Source: Dermatemys mawii (Eukaryota; Chordata; Testudines; Dermatemydidae). From it: 64,000 bases of DNA. This document shows, piece after piece, positions 11,331 to 48,299 of the stretch; positions within the stretch are counted from its first letter, which is position 1, and each line of letters begins with the position of its first letter. The notes beneath the pieces are model-generated. The model was not told the DNA's origin. It saw only the letters and a list, made by a program, of their open reading frames with translations, and ran no database searches. The stretch spans positions 9,178,576 through 9,242,575 of the forward strand of contig ML677358.1 of the NCBI GenBank assembly GCA_007922305.1. The letters are read 5' to 3'. The translations under genes and the position numbers were made by a program.

Positions 11331-11525
11331 CAGGCAGTTTGGTGACAGCTTGTGACAAAGTTGAATAATGTACTAGGTTAAGAATAGCCCTGTCCAAAAG
11401 AAACGACTCAAGTTCAATATATGCCACATTTCAAGCATCATGACTCTTGGTACTGCCATTAAACAGATATGAGAGTTGTCTGATGTTCTTGCTTTTGCTG
11501 TCAGATCTGTCTCTGCTTTGTGTTT

Positions 11526-11720
11526 GGGGGGAGGGATAGCTCAGTGGTTTGCGCATTGGCCTGCTAAACCCAGAGTTGTGAGCTCAATCTTGAGGGGGCC
11601 ATTTAGGGATATGGGGCAAAACTCTGTTGGATGATTTAATTAGGGATTGGTCCTGCTGAGCAGGTGGTTGGACTAGATGACCTCCTGAGATCTCTTCCAA
11701 CCCGGATATTCTAGGATTCT
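11526..11720 (+). repeat. tRNA-derived turtle SINE with CR1-like tail
   Basis: The head GGATAGCTCAGTGGTTTG carries an A box and GTTGTGAGCTCAATC a B box for RNA polymerase III. The body GGGGGCCATTTAGGGAT leads to a tail GACTAGATGACCTCCTGAGA ending TATTCTAGGATTCT, which resembles the CR1 3' end. This family (tortoise Pol III SINE) is known from cryptodiran turtles, so it is the best taxonomic marker here. It is a repeat, not a working tRNA gene. Confidence 0.85.
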
Positions 11721-12825
11721 GATGCCGCTCAGAATTTAAGAGGAGCGATATTCAACTTACATGTTTGGTCTAATAGGATGTGCAACTTCTCTCCATCAGC
11801 ATGCCATTGCTTAGGATGCTGTTCTGCACAAGCTAAAGCACTGCTCTTATTTTTGCACTTTGAATGTTAGGATTTTCCATTTGCTTAAACTCATGGAAGT
11901 ACTGTACTGTGTGTAAACATCCTTGTCTCCTAGTAACATAAGTATAGTGAGATGGGGCGAACCTGTTGAAGTTTGAATGTGCATGACAAACAGATACAGT
12001 ACACCCTTGCTATAACAAACCTCTAGGGATCTAAGGCATTGTTCAGAATACCCAGGGGTTAGTTCTAGCAAAAAGGGAAGGGGACACAGCCCCAGGGTCA
12101 GAGGATTTCTCAGCTCCCTATCGCATTTGATCTCTAATGTTGAACTGAGCCAAATAAGCCTCTGAAGGAGTTTTTCCTCTCAAAGTTAGTGGTCTTTTGC
12201 ATCATTTGGGATGGGGCAGCCCAATCTCTCTTCTCGCCTATAAAAAGGATACATTGGGGATGTTCCAGTTGGGAATAGAGGTTGATGGAGTCTGGTATTT
12301 TCTTTGATGCAATCTTGTTTCTATATGGAGGACTGTACAAAATGCTACTTCTCCAGATGTTTAGTTCCTTCTGCAAAAGGAAGTTTTAGACCCAAGCCGC
12401 CTTGCTTTCCCCAGGATCACACTGTGCTTATAGGCTCTTGCCTCTAGCTCTGTCCTGTGTGTTCTGTCTTCACGTTCATATCAGACACAAACACTAAATA
12501 TGCAGCAGAAGCCCTCTGCCCACTCGGTCCAAACTCTGACAATTTCACATAACAAATCTGTCCCAGGCAGGGGCCTATGATTGATGTATTCTGATAGTTA
12601 TGTTAATTGAAGGCTGAGTTCACACTATGAGTCTGAGGTTTTAACTCTATCCATAAAAAGGTTTCACCCAGTTTTAAAAGCATGTTAAGCTCTAGTGCTC
12701 TTCTCTTCACACCCCTTTAAAGCAACAAAGTACGTGAAGTACCAACAGCAATTAGTAATGGAGGGAAAAAAAGGCAATGAGGTGATAGTGCTTCAGACAG
12801 CCCTTTATTCTGTTAAAGAATCCCT
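11721..12825. other. Intergenic sequence, no gene seen
   Basis: Mostly unique sequence. A short Tigger/mariner-like end, CAGTACACCCTTGCTATAAC, appears at about 11996, but no partner end was found. Confidence 0.4.
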
Positions 12826-13092
12826 GTAACGTCTACAGTAATTGCAACAGGTAAGTATTGCACCTGCACCACTGTAGTGAAAACATTTACTACAGCAACA
12901 GAACCTCTTCTGTCACTGTAGTAAATCCACCTCATTGACAGGCTCTCGCTAGGTTGAAGGAAGAATTCTTCTGTCGACCTACTAATCTCTATACAAGGCT
13001 TATGTTGGCTTAACTACATTTTAGGGGCATGAATTTTTCACACCTTTGAATGGTGTAGCTAGATTGACCTACATTTTGAGCATAGACCAAGG
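12826..13092 (-). repeat. MITE related to the 33003-33357 copy
   Basis: The minus strand shows the family's landmarks: TTGGTCTATGCTCAAAATG, GTGTGAAAAATTCATGCCCC, GTCGACAGAAGAATTCTTC and TTACTACAGTGACAG. These match a non-coding turtle element with alternating GTCGAC and CTACAG motifs. Confidence 0.55.
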
Positions 13093-14234
13093 CTAACAGA
13101 CTTTTGTGCTCCTAAGGTCTTCACTAATTAGAACACTTTACTCATGGTAATAGATTATTCAGATTCTTTCTGGTTCTCATGCACTAACTCATAATGCAAG
13201 CTGCAAAAATCAAATCTTTAAGATTCTATGAAAGGAGAAACAGGAATAGTCAGTTTGAGTTTGATAAACTCTGTATGTAACTGAAACATGAGGTAATTCC
13301 TACCACCTTAAAATGTGGTGTGCAGTTCATTTCTCACATTACTTATTCTGCCAGAGTAAGTGACAACTCAGCTTCAAAATTAATCCAAGTTTTGTTTGTG
13401 GGAATTGTCAGTTTTTCCTCTGGTGCTGAGTAGCATAACTGACCAATTGCTCATATTTGTCAAACTCGGAGGAAGGTAACTTAATAGCAACATTCATATT
13501 TTTAAATAGGCAAGCACTTCTTCCTTTGGAATTTTTCAGTTATGTTTTTAAATGGTTAATGTCATGCAGCTCACCAATTTTCAATTAAACCACCCTATTA
13601 CGAAGACCAATTCTAACACGTTCATGGAATCTTGAAACACAAATTACATTCTCCTTGGTTTTCCAACTAATTAAAAACAGGACAGATTATGCAGAGAAAC
13701 TAGAGAAAAGCCTTAGAGAAAGATCTGGATGACTATGCAAAAGGAGAAAAGCAAAAATTTTAGTTAAGATTCTGTGCTCAGATCTATTTATACAGCACCA
13801 CTGAATTTATGCAAGAGCTGCTTTTGTGTATTTGCAGATAGAAATTCACCAAGTTACATGCTCTATTCACATGCAGAGGCTGTCTTGCGCCTCCTTGAAG
13901 CAGAAAATCCAACATGCCTATTTATGTAATAAGGAAGGACTGATGGGACAGCAGGGAATGATGTCAGTTAAGATGAAGTAGCAAGTTCACTCCATAGACC
14001 ACTGTTTACAAACATGGGAAAGGAAGGAGAGAAAAAGCAATTCAGAGTACAAACTACTTGTATTAAACTGCAAAGCAAAACACCTTCCAAAAACTGACAT
14101 TTGAACTAAAGCATGGCTCAATAACCCCCTTCTATTTATGGATGAAAGAGCACTGCAGAACATGCTTCTCCCCCCATGCTACTTAAAACCCATCATGATA
14201 ATTAATCTTTTATGAAAACCAGCACAGAGTTGAC
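13093..14234. other. Intergenic A/T-rich DNA downstream of PPP2CA
   Basis: No exon, RNA gene or transposon was recognised. Confidence 0.5.
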
Positions 14235-14255
14235 CTGAGATACTTAGTTCACAAG

Positions 14256-14261
14256 TTTATT
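14256..14261 (-). terminator. PPP2CA: Distal polyadenylation signal candidate
   Basis: AATAAA on the minus strand, about 630 bases past the stop codon, with G/U-rich sequence downstream. Confidence 0.5.
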
Positions 14262-14750
14262 ATGAAAAAACACTGCAGTGCTCTCCTGCAGTAACATCAT
14301 TTTACAGGAAAAAAACAGTTCTGTTCAAAATAACTCACTACGCTTAGACAATTACAAGGGACAATGAAGGAGGCAGAAGGGGAGGGAAAGAAATGAGAGA
14401 GACAAAAATCAATACAATTAAATTAAACAGTATTCCCTGAAAAAAAACAGAACACAAATAGGAGGCGGGCTTGGTACTTATTTTAAAAATGTTCATTAAG
14501 CTTCAATGATTGTTTGCTGCTATCCTTATCTACAGTCATGCTGAATAAAGCTATAGCTAAATGGAAAGTTAAATGTATTCACGAGGTGTTAATGTCTACA
14601 TCTTAATATCTGCAGTCTCTCAGAGAAAGCAAAAGTAACTACAAATAGTGCTATGCCAGAAACTGGTATCTTGACCGACAATGTTGCTTCAGCATGCAAT
14701 GAACTGGTTCATTCTAAAGTGGTCACGGTTGTTGACAAGAGGCATTGTAT

Positions 14751-14756
14751 TTTATT
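14751..14756 (-). terminator. PPP2CA: Proximal polyadenylation signal candidate
   Basis: AATAAA on the minus strand, 137 bases past the stop codon. Confidence 0.45.
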
Positions 14757-14892
14757 ATGGCACATCTTTTGGTCCATGTGAAAACGAGTGTGAATGTTAA
14801 ATATTTTCTGACACTTTGGAGTTACTGTTGCTCTTCCCATTTCCTTTAGGTCAACATATGGTTCATGGCAATACTGTACAAGTGTAAAATCT

Positions 14893-40045
<25,153 letters not shown>

Positions 40046-40270
40046 GCCGCCCGACCGCTCTCCTCACCGGCTCCTGCCGCTCGGCTCTGCCACCGCAGGC
40101 CACCCCTTTACGATCCGTTCCAGGCAGCGGCCACGGCCTCACAGGACACACGGGGGGGGATGGTGGCGGCGCGAGACGCTAGTAGCTTCCACGACTGAAT
40201 TCCGGCTCCTCGCAGCGGTTCTAGCGCTCGCTCCTTCTTCGCTTCCCCTCTGTGTAATGGCCGCCGCGCC
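40046..40270 (-). other. PPP2CA: PPP2CA 5' untranslated region (approximate)
   Basis: G/C-rich leader between the start codon and the CRE with no upstream ATG. The transcription start is inferred and may vary, as is usual for CpG-island promoters. Confidence 0.5.
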
Positions 40271-40271
40271 C

Positions 40272-40279
40272 TGACGTCA
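40272..40279. promoter_or_regulatory. PPP2CA: Perfect cAMP response element
   Basis: TGACGTCA, a full palindromic CREB/ATF site, 227 bases upstream of the start codon. A CRE is known in the mammalian PPP2CA promoter. Confidence 0.8.
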
Positions 40280-40323
40280 CCCCCTCTGCTTCCCCTCGGA
40301 GGGGGGGTGGGAGGAGCAATACG

Positions 40324-40657
40324 GCGCATGCACAGAAGCGGACGAGAAGGCGGCGCATGCGTGATACCTACAATGAGAGGGCGGGGCCAGCTGAAGAACG
40401 GCAGCGCAACCGTAAAGTTCATAGCACAGGAAGTCTAAAATATCAGCGCATGCTTACTTCAACGCCGTAGCTGTGTCGGGATCGGCGCATGCGCAATGCT
40501 CCCAGCGATTTACGGACGAATGGAAGGACGCATGGGCAGCGCTGGAGCAAAAGGGAGAGGAGAATGGCTGGACAAGGACGCATGCGCAGCACCAATAACG
40601 AAGCAATGGGTGAAGGTGCCTGAACGGAGCGACTGGAGACGATCAGAGCATGCGCAG
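40324..40657. promoter_or_regulatory. Array of NRF1-like GCGCATGC sites
   Basis: Six close matches to the NRF1 palindrome (GCGCATGCGC) lie at 40324-40331, 40353-40361, 40446-40453, 40485-40494 (perfect), 40579-40588 and 40648-40657. A seventh is at 41109-41118. NRF1 sites are common in CpG-island promoters, but this number within 335 bp is high. Confidence 0.65.
40379..40388. promoter_or_regulatory. PPP2CA: Sp1/GC box
   Basis: GGGCGGGGCC, a strong Sp1-family box, about 100 bases upstream of the CRE. Confidence 0.65.
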
Positions 40658-40960
40658 TACAGGTGGGGGTGTTTGTAGTCGGGCTCGACCGCGGAGTCTG
40701 GCCTGTAGAGCGCAGCAGCGTTAGGAAGGCCTGGCCCGCCCGGTAGAGGGTGATTTAAACCCCTCATGTGTAAAGTCTGTGTTGCAAAGGTGGCTCAGCC
40801 CCTCCCCCCCTGCAGACAGCCTCCTCAACTTCCCCCGCTCCTGGCAGGATGCTCCTATCCCCGCTCCAGGAGCCGGCTCAGGCCCACCGCCGCCAGGGAG
40901 CTGCGCCTCACCCACCCCTTCCTCCACACCCCTTCCAGGGAGCCAGCTCTGCCCGGGGAG

Positions 40961-41264
40961 GTGGCTGAGTGGCCTATAGCGTCAGCGCCGTGGTTTCCCT
41001 AAGGGCATTAGCTATGCAGCTGTGTTAGTCACCGTGACACAACAGAAAGGTAAAGTAGGTGATGAGTTACAAGTGGTAGGAAGCTGTTCAGTGTAGAAGG
41101 GAAGGTCGGCATGCGCAGTGAGAGGTAGCAAAAACCAGTGCTTTGTCTGGGGAAGCTAGAACAAAGGTGACTGTTCCTGGGCCAGAAGACAAAGCCCATC
41201 GCTGTACATTCATCCTCTTTGACCTTGCTTAGAGGCATTTCATGCTGTTGGTCACACAGCGTTA
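40961..41264. other. Upstream flank, no gene seen
   Basis: Short unique stretch between the CpG island and a transposon. It holds one isolated NRF1-like site (41109-41118). Confidence 0.5.
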
Positions 41265-42270
41265 CAGGAACTCCTCACTTAACGTTGTAGTTATGTTCCA
41301 GAAAAATGCAACTTTAAGCAAAACAATGTTAAGTGAATCCAATTTCCCCATAAGAATTAATGTAAATGGGGGGGTTAGGTTCCAGGGAATTTTTCTCACC
41401 AGACAAAAGATTACATGATATATATACACACCCAGTATGTAGAGTTTTAAACAAAACGTAATACTGGTACACAGTGATGAAGATTGTGAAGCTTGGTTGA
41501 GGTGGAGGAGTCAGAGGGTGGGCTATTTGCCAGGGAATGCCTTACTACTAAGTAATTAACTAGCTTTTGGCAGAGCCCTGAAGGGTAACACGTTGTTAAT
41601 GTAGTTTCTCACACTCTACAAGGCAGCATGTATGGAAGGAGCAGAGGGAAGACAGCATAGGAGATAGAGACAGACACACACCTTGTGTGTGTGGGGGGGG
41701 GAGGGGGAGAGAGAGAGAGAGAGATGCACACTGCTCCTTTAAGTAAGTTGACTCCATTCTTAAGTACATTATCTTTTTAAGTGGATTGGAAAGTTGAGAC
41801 AGCTGCTGCTGCTCCAAGCTTGTGCTCTCTCCCCCCCCCCCCCCATGTCCCCAGGCTGCTCCATATGGGGAAGTGGTGAGCAGGGGGACACCCTGACATT
41901 AGCCCCTTCTTCCTCCCCCTACACAGCAAACAGAAGACTCCTGGGAGCAGCTCTAAGGCAGAGGGCAGGAACAGCACAGGGTAGTGAGGGGAGGGACAGG
42001 TAAACTGCCAGCACTTGAAAGCCTGCTTGGCAGCTGCTGCCCAAGGAACTTAGGGGAGTGGGGAGCTAATGAGGGGCTGCCAGTCCATGCTGGTTCCAAG
42101 CCCCTACCAGCTAGCTGCAACAGGCTGCTCTTCCTGCAAGCAGTGGACAAAGCAAGTGGCTGCCAAATGACATTAGAAGGGAACATTGCACAACTTTAAA
42201 AGAGCATGTTCCCTAATTGATCAGCACCAAAACAGTGTTAACTGGGAGGATTTTAAGTGAAAAGTTCCTG
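41265..42270. mobile_element. Tigger-like DNA element, second copy
   Basis: CAGGAACTCCTCACTTAACG on the left and TTTTAAGTGAAAAGTTCCTG on the right are inverted ends flanked by TA (41263-41264 and 42271-42272). The interior has (GA)n/(GT)n runs (41685-41723) and a C run near 41830-41845. It is non-coding and related to 37570-38480. Confidence 0.75.
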
Positions 42271-42720
42271 TAATGATATAAGATCCTGCAGAAGTGAGTG
42301 GGTCTGCCCTTTGCTGGATCCACTAATTTCTAGTAGAGAAGTCACAGAGGGCTGTGGTGGGCACATGGTCCTTGTTAGCAAAATCACTCTTAGAGACCCA
42401 GCTGACTCCATACTCTCTCTTTTCTCCTACCACCTCTATAACACTGCAAGGTAAGATTATACAGATTCATGTGTCCTTAATGAGACTATTCAATTGTATA
42501 TCTCAACTGATGCCATTTCCATTATCAGCAAAGTATCTCTCTGTCTGCAAATGAATGAGGAGCTGGTGGCCCAACTGTAAGCCAAGACTGGTCTTACTAG
42601 GAACCACTTAGAAGAAATTGCCAATAGTTTAGCCTCATTTGTGATCAGGGGGAATAAGCCCATAGAAATAAAGAGTCCAAGAAGTCTTTTGGTCATCTGC
42701 AATCACTCATCTCAAAAAAA
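42271..42720. other. Unannotated stretch upstream of PPP2CA
   Basis: No gene seen. ACTGCAAGGTAAGATT at about 42443-42458 looks like a plus-strand splice donor but has no supporting exon. Confidence 0.4.
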
Positions 42721-42925
42721 GATATGCTGGCATTAGAAAAGGTTCAGAGAAGGGCAACTAAAATGATTAGGGGTTTGGAACAGGTCCCATTTGAGGAGAA
42801 ATTAAATAAGCTAGCACTTTTCAGCTTGGAAAAGAGACTAAGGGGGGATATGATAGAGGCAAACTTTGAGCTATCTGATTTACCCCATAATGAGGATATA
42901 AGCATCTTTGGAAAAAAGTATTAGA
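42721..42925 (+). pseudogene. CR1-type LINE reverse transcriptase C-terminal fragment
   Basis: One plus-strand frame encodes [15 protein letters not shown], then [15 protein letters not shown]. This is the conserved block at the end of CR1-clade ORF2 proteins. A stop follows near 42922, where the sequence leaves the family. It is a 5'- and 3'-truncated relic. Confidence 0.75.
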
Positions 42926-43867
42926 CTGAGAAAAGGACAACAAAAAAAATAGAGCAGCAAATCTTCACTTATGAGCATACCAAAAGGGACAATGTCAGCA
43001 TAGCTCCCCACATTATGAATTCAAGGCTAAATTCTTCCCTGGTATATCTCCATCCATAGAGTTATATTAAAAATGATTTTAGGCCTCAGGACCACAGTTG
43101 ATAAAAGTGATGAATCTGCTACCACTAGATCCTTCCACCCAACAGTAAGCAGAAATAAGGGCCTGCAAAGTATGGCAAAGTATCAAGCTGTAGAGAAGAT
43201 TACATGCAGCAAACAGGGAGCATTAAAGGGGATGTTTGCCTTGCTGTGACGCATCAGGCATTGATTACTACTGGTTAATGTTACATTCCTAATAAACCCT
43301 TTTGTGAGGAACACTTTAAAAAAAATTTACTCTGAAAATATCATTATGGTTAGAACACTTTAAATATGAGCCTTTTGGTTAATCTGGCCAGAAAGCAAGG
43401 AGAGGGTGGCCTTATTCCTTTATTTTTCAAAAATGCAACAATTTCTTTGTGTTTGTGCACATCCAAACATAAAACTAAATAGAGCAAAATCTAAACAACC
43501 TCCCTCGCACACACATACCCACAAACCCCAGGACAAAGTCAAGTATAAATAGATTCTACCCTTTAGTCAAAAGCATAGGCCCAACATTTTCAACTTCAAA
43601 TTTTGTGTCCCCAACCTGAGAAACCATGGATCTGAGTTTCAGAAGTACATAGCACCCACATTTTCTTCCAAATGAAGTTAGTCCCTTCAATAAGGGATGT
43701 CTCAAATCACACACTTGTTATTCAGTGTTGCATTCCCTCACCCCCCTCCATATTTTATATATCACAAGAAAACATGCCATGTTGTGTTCATCATATTCCT
43801 CTAATTATTTACAGAACACTTAGCTAGGTCTGAATATAATATTCAAAGCATATACTTAACACTTTGA
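42926..43867. other. Intergenic A/T-rich sequence, no gene seen
   Basis: No exon or element ends were recognised. Confidence 0.45.
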
Positions 43868-44020
43868 CTCTTAAACACTTTACAAACATTCTCTCATTAA
43901 TCTTGCAGCAACTCAGATGGGGTAATAATGCTTACTTCCCTGTTACAGAAGAGGAAACAGACAGGGTAAGTGTCTTGCCACAGGCCACAGAGGGAGTCAG
44001 TAACAGTGGTGGGTTTAGAG
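43868..44020 (-). repeat. MIR-like SINE
   Basis: The plus strand shows the reverse of the core: CTTTACAAACATTCTCTCATT, ACAGAAGAGGAAACAGA, then GTCTTGCCACAGGCCACAGA. This is the order seen in MIR elements. Confidence 0.6.
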
Positions 44021-45248
44021 GCTCCAGTTCAGCAAAAACTTAAGCACTTCATGCTTAAGTGTTCTGCTGAGTCAGTCCCACACCACTTTAGGTTTGCTGA
44101 CATGCTCACATCAACATACTTCACACCACTAATGCTCTCAATAGATGCTTTCCAGTTGCCTGATGATCATTTCCAGAAGCTTCTTTTAAACTCTTGAAAC
44201 ATGGAACAGATCATAAACAGGGAGTTGTCATGGAAGTACTGTAATATGTTACAGGTTTTTATTGCAAGGAACATATTCTTGACACCTCCCACATGCATTG
44301 TACAGACATAAATTCCACCTAATCTTTCTTGTGCTCTGGATGTAATCTCTTCTCTGCTCTGCCAGCCCACACATAAAGGAAGGACAACTGTTCCTGACTG
44401 AAACAGCCAACTTCATAAATCCAAATTATGTAGGTTTTAAATGTATCTAACTTTGTAGCTTAATGGCTGTGGTCTTCACTTCCTTTAAAGTCAACCTCAA
44501 ACAAAAACGTCTAAATTCTAGCTAGACCTGTGCAGGAGCAGAAAGCATCTTTTCCTATCCCAGTGAACAGGGCTGTGGCAAAACACAGACATCAGTGATT
44601 CCTACCCACATAGAGGGCAGCTGGCTCATGGAATCAGGCATGTTTCATAGTCCTAAGGAGCTAGCTAAATTGGCAAAAAGACCAGGATTCCTTTCCCCTA
44701 CTTTCTTATAAACCCAGGATGCATATGCTGCATCTTTCATCAGCAAATATAAAGAATGCAAAGGACTGTCCTTCCCCCTGTAGTCCCACAGGCTTTCTAC
44801 CTGGATCTGACCCAAAACACTGGTGCACCTTTCTTCTGCAGCTGTATTTCTATAGCATAGCTCCAAGGGCAACAGAGAGGAGTGAGACACAATTTAGCCA
44901 AGAAAATACACGATTTCACATCTATTTGTGATCTGTAACTCCTTTTCCCTTTCTTGATCCCAAACGAGGAATGGTAATTCCCCAACTTGAGAATGCTGAA
45001 CTTTGCTGACATAAACTGAGTTGGTTATGCTTTTTCCTAGGCATTTTCTGCTGAGTATAATCAGGGGTTTTCAGAGTCCCCTTCTCCAATTAACACCTTA
45101 TCTCACAAAGCCCCTGTAATGACGACTAACACTCTTTGCCCAGATGGAGGATGAGAGTCTATCAAAGCTATTCCTAGACTGGCCAGAGATCACTGCAGGG
45201 AAAAGCCCCTCCAGGGCACATGAATACTGCTCCACAGTGCACTCAGCA
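44021..45248. other. Intergenic sequence, no gene seen
   Basis: No recognisable domain in any frame and no repeat ends. Confidence 0.45.
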
Positions 45249-45480
45249 CCAGTGCTTCCATATCCTGGGAAATTTCCCCAAATCTGGGAATTTTTAACAG
45301 CATGTGTCCTGCAGTTTCCCAATTTGCCCTGCAATTTCCCAAGGTGAAACATTTTACTCAAAAAATCCTAGATTTGGGGAATTTTCCCAGGCTATAGAAG
45401 CACTGGCTAGTGCTAAAAATTTTGGGAAATTTTTAGCACCAGGCTGGGAAAGGTTAGCATCATGGTATAGAAACACTACT
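45249..45480. repeat. Inverted-repeat element with strong hairpin
   Basis: A 40-bp inverted repeat (45249-45288 and 45367-45406, about 36 of 40 matching) is followed by a perfect 13-bp-stem hairpin (45410-45422 and 45427-45439, loop TGGG). A GGTATAGAAACACT end follows near 45463. It is probably a MITE whose family I do not recognise. Confidence 0.5.
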
Positions 45481-46902
45481 CAGGATTACACCCATGTTAT
45501 TCAAATGGTAAAGAAAAGTTTAACCACAGGATCACCAAGCCAGTGTGGTTGATAATCCAGGGCTGAGGCTAATATTGGTTTTGGTTTGGCGATATTACAG
45601 CTAGGGAAGGGGAAGACATAGAATTTTGCCCCAGGGCAGATTCACTTGTATTTATGTTCACATCCAAAAATATAACTCCAAAAGCAAATGCTGACTAATG
45701 CCTTTTATCCAGTTCATCTTCATTTCAGGGACCTAATTCTGGGAAGTGCTGAGCACTTGCAACTCCTATTGGCTTGACTAGGCGTCAACTCCACATTTGT
45801 AAACAGGTCAGAGTTCAAATAAATTCTAACCTTTTCCTATGTGTAGGGCAAAGTGTTCAGGAAGGAGAAAAAAATTCATTTAAGACTCCATATTCATGCT
45901 CAAGTACAAAGAAACAAGATAAAATGAGAAAAGTCCTGTGAATGTAACAGGCACTGCACAGAAAAACTATTTAGATCAGAATTTTAATTGTTTCAATACA
46001 ACTGATAAATAATAACCTAATGCATTTATCTATTATTAGTACTAATAAGAATCTCCTTTTTAAACAAATACGTAATCAGATTTCAGTGTAATGAACCGAT
46101 CCACCCTGTTACATTTTTTTCTTTAGACAATACTATACTGAATTTCTGTGCCTCACATCTTGGCTGTTATAAATAGATAGTGATGCAGTTAGGATAATTA
46201 TCATGGTTCTGAATGTAGTTTACATCTTACATAACAGAATGTTCTAACCAAAATCCCTATTATAAGGGTGGAATAGAAGAACATTCTGTGGCACCCTGAA
46301 ATGATTGATGTATCACAGTTCACTTTATACAGTATCTACAGTGAATACACCTTTTTGTCTTGAGGAAAGTTTGGAAGCAAGTTTAATGCTTATGCAAGTG
46401 GGCTAACAGGACTGACTCAAATCTGGCATTATGCCATCAGGTGCTGTGTCCATGCACCTTAATCCTGACCTGCAACCACACCTGCCACTCCACCCAGGCA
46501 TCATCAGAGCAGAGACTGTCAGACATAACTTAAATGAGCGTAATAAGAAATCATACAAAAATAAGACATAATTCCAAATTACAAGGAGGAAAAACATTCC
46601 TGTGGAGTGGAGCCAATCCCGAGGAGCTAGGGAACTGCCCCACCAGTAGCAGCCAGCAGCAGGGCAAGAGCTGAAGCCCAGCTAGGTTTCCCTTGTCTCC
46701 TCACCCTCTCAGAACTGAAGCAGCTGGGACATCCTTCCCCAGTCCACGTAGCTGTCAGAGGATGAAAAGCATTGAGAAGGGAGTCAACCCAAGAACCAAG
46801 GTCATCCCAAATCCAGCAGCAACCCCCTTCCCAATTCTCTGTATGCCCAGAATGACATCAGACTTTCTTCTGCTTGCTTATGGATAGGGATTTCTTTTAA
46901 TT
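45481..46902. other. Intergenic sequence, no gene seen
   Basis: Mostly A/T-rich unique sequence. No gene or element was recognised. Confidence 0.45.
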
Positions 46903-48190
46903 ACAGTTAACTCATGTTATTAACTAAAAAAATTAATTGCACTGTTAAATAATAGAAAACTAATTGAAATATATTAAATATTTTGGATGTTTTTCTACAT
47001 TTTCATATAGTATTGTGTTGTAATTGAAATAAAATACACTGTGAAAGTTATAAAAGAAAGTATTTATTCACTTAATACAAGTATTTAGTGCAATCTCTTT
47101 GTCATGAGCACAAATTACAAATGTAGATTTGTTACATAATTGCACTTAAAAATAAAACAATTTAAGACTTCAGAGCCTTCTAGTCCAATCAGTCCTAACT
47201 CTTGTTCAGCCAGTCGCTAAGACAAACGAGTTTGTTTACATTTACAGGAGATAATGCTGCCCTCTTCTTATTTACAATGTCACCAGAAAGTGAAAACAAG
47301 CATTTTCATGGCATATTGCAAAGTATTTATGTGCCAGATATGCTAAACATTCATATGCCCCTTCATGCTTCAGGCACCGTCCCAGAGGACATGCTTCCAT
47401 GCTGATGACACGTGTTAAAAAAAATTAATGCCTTAATTACATTTGTGTCTGAACTCTTTGGGGGGAGAATTGTATGCCTCCTGCTCTGTTTTACCCAAAT
47501 TCTGCTATATATTTTGTTATAGCAGTCTCGGATGATGCCCCAGCACATGTTAATTTTAACAACACTTTCACTGCAGATTTCAAAAACACAAAGAACCAAT
47601 GTGAGATTTCTAAAGATAGCTACAGCACTTGACCCAAGGTTTAAGAATCTGAAGTGCCTTCCAAAATCTGAGTGGGACAAGGTGTGGGGCAGGCTTTCAG
47701 AAGTCTTAAAAGAGCAGCACTGCAATGCATAATCTACAGAACACAAACCACCAAAAAAGATCAGCCTTCTGCTGGTAGTATCTTCCTCAGATAATAAAAA
47801 TGAACATGTGTTGGTCCACACTGCTTTGGATTGTTATCAAGCAGAACCCCATAAGCAGCATGGCTGCATTGTCCCCTAGAATGGTGGTTGAAGCATGAAG
47901 GGGCATATGAATCTTTAGTGCATACGGCAGATAGATATCTTGTGATGCCAGCTACAACAGTGCCATGCAAATGCCTGTTCTGACTTTCAGGTGACATTGT
48001 AAACAAGTAGTGAGTAGCTATCTCCTGCAAACGTAAACAATCTTGTTTGAGCGATTGGCCAAACAAGAAGTAGAACTGAATGGACTTGCAGGCTCTACAG
48101 TTTTACATTGTTTTATTTTTGAATGCAAGTTTTTTTTTGTACATAATTCTACATTTGTAAGTTCAACTTTCATGATAAAGAGACTGCACT
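46903..48190. mobile_element. hAT-derived element with inverted halves and transposase fragment
   Basis: The start, TTAACTCATGTTATTAACT, and the GTTCAGCCAGTCGCTAAGAC segment belong to a hAT-type repeat I recognise from turtles. A roughly 200-bp segment at 47170-47400 recurs in reverse at about 47850-48070. Between them lies a plus-strand transposase piece. Confidence 0.6.
47532..47732 (+). pseudogene. ZBED/hAT transposase fragment
   Basis: The frame contains FLKIATALDPRFKNL, then KVWGRLSEVLKEQ. The LDPRFK motif is characteristic of hAT transposases of the ZBED group. Only this short segment survives. Confidence 0.65.
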
Positions 48191-48299
48191 ACAGTCTCCC
48201 CCTCAAAGGATTTGTGCTACCAGCATCATTCTGCCAGCACTCCAAGCTCCTCTCCCTTCTGCCCTGTTTCCTCTATCCATTTTTTCCTGGGGCTCAGAC

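Larger units (their letters stand above)
14236..14892 (-). other. PPP2CA: PPP2CA 3' untranslated region
   Basis: The region runs from the stop codon to a likely distal cleavage site about 20 bases past an AATAAA at 14256-14261. A G/U-rich stretch follows on the minus strand. A nearer AATAAA at 14751-14756 could give a short 3' end of about 150 bases. The distal end is inferred. Confidence 0.6.

Noticed and set aside
11526..11720. Functional tRNA gene
   Set aside because: The A and B boxes are present, but the body and CR1-like tail show a SINE and the tRNA fold is degraded.
1..14234. SKP1, which lies beyond the 3' end of PPP2CA in mammals
   Set aside because: No SKP1 exon or CpG-island promoter is visible; it may lie just outside the window.
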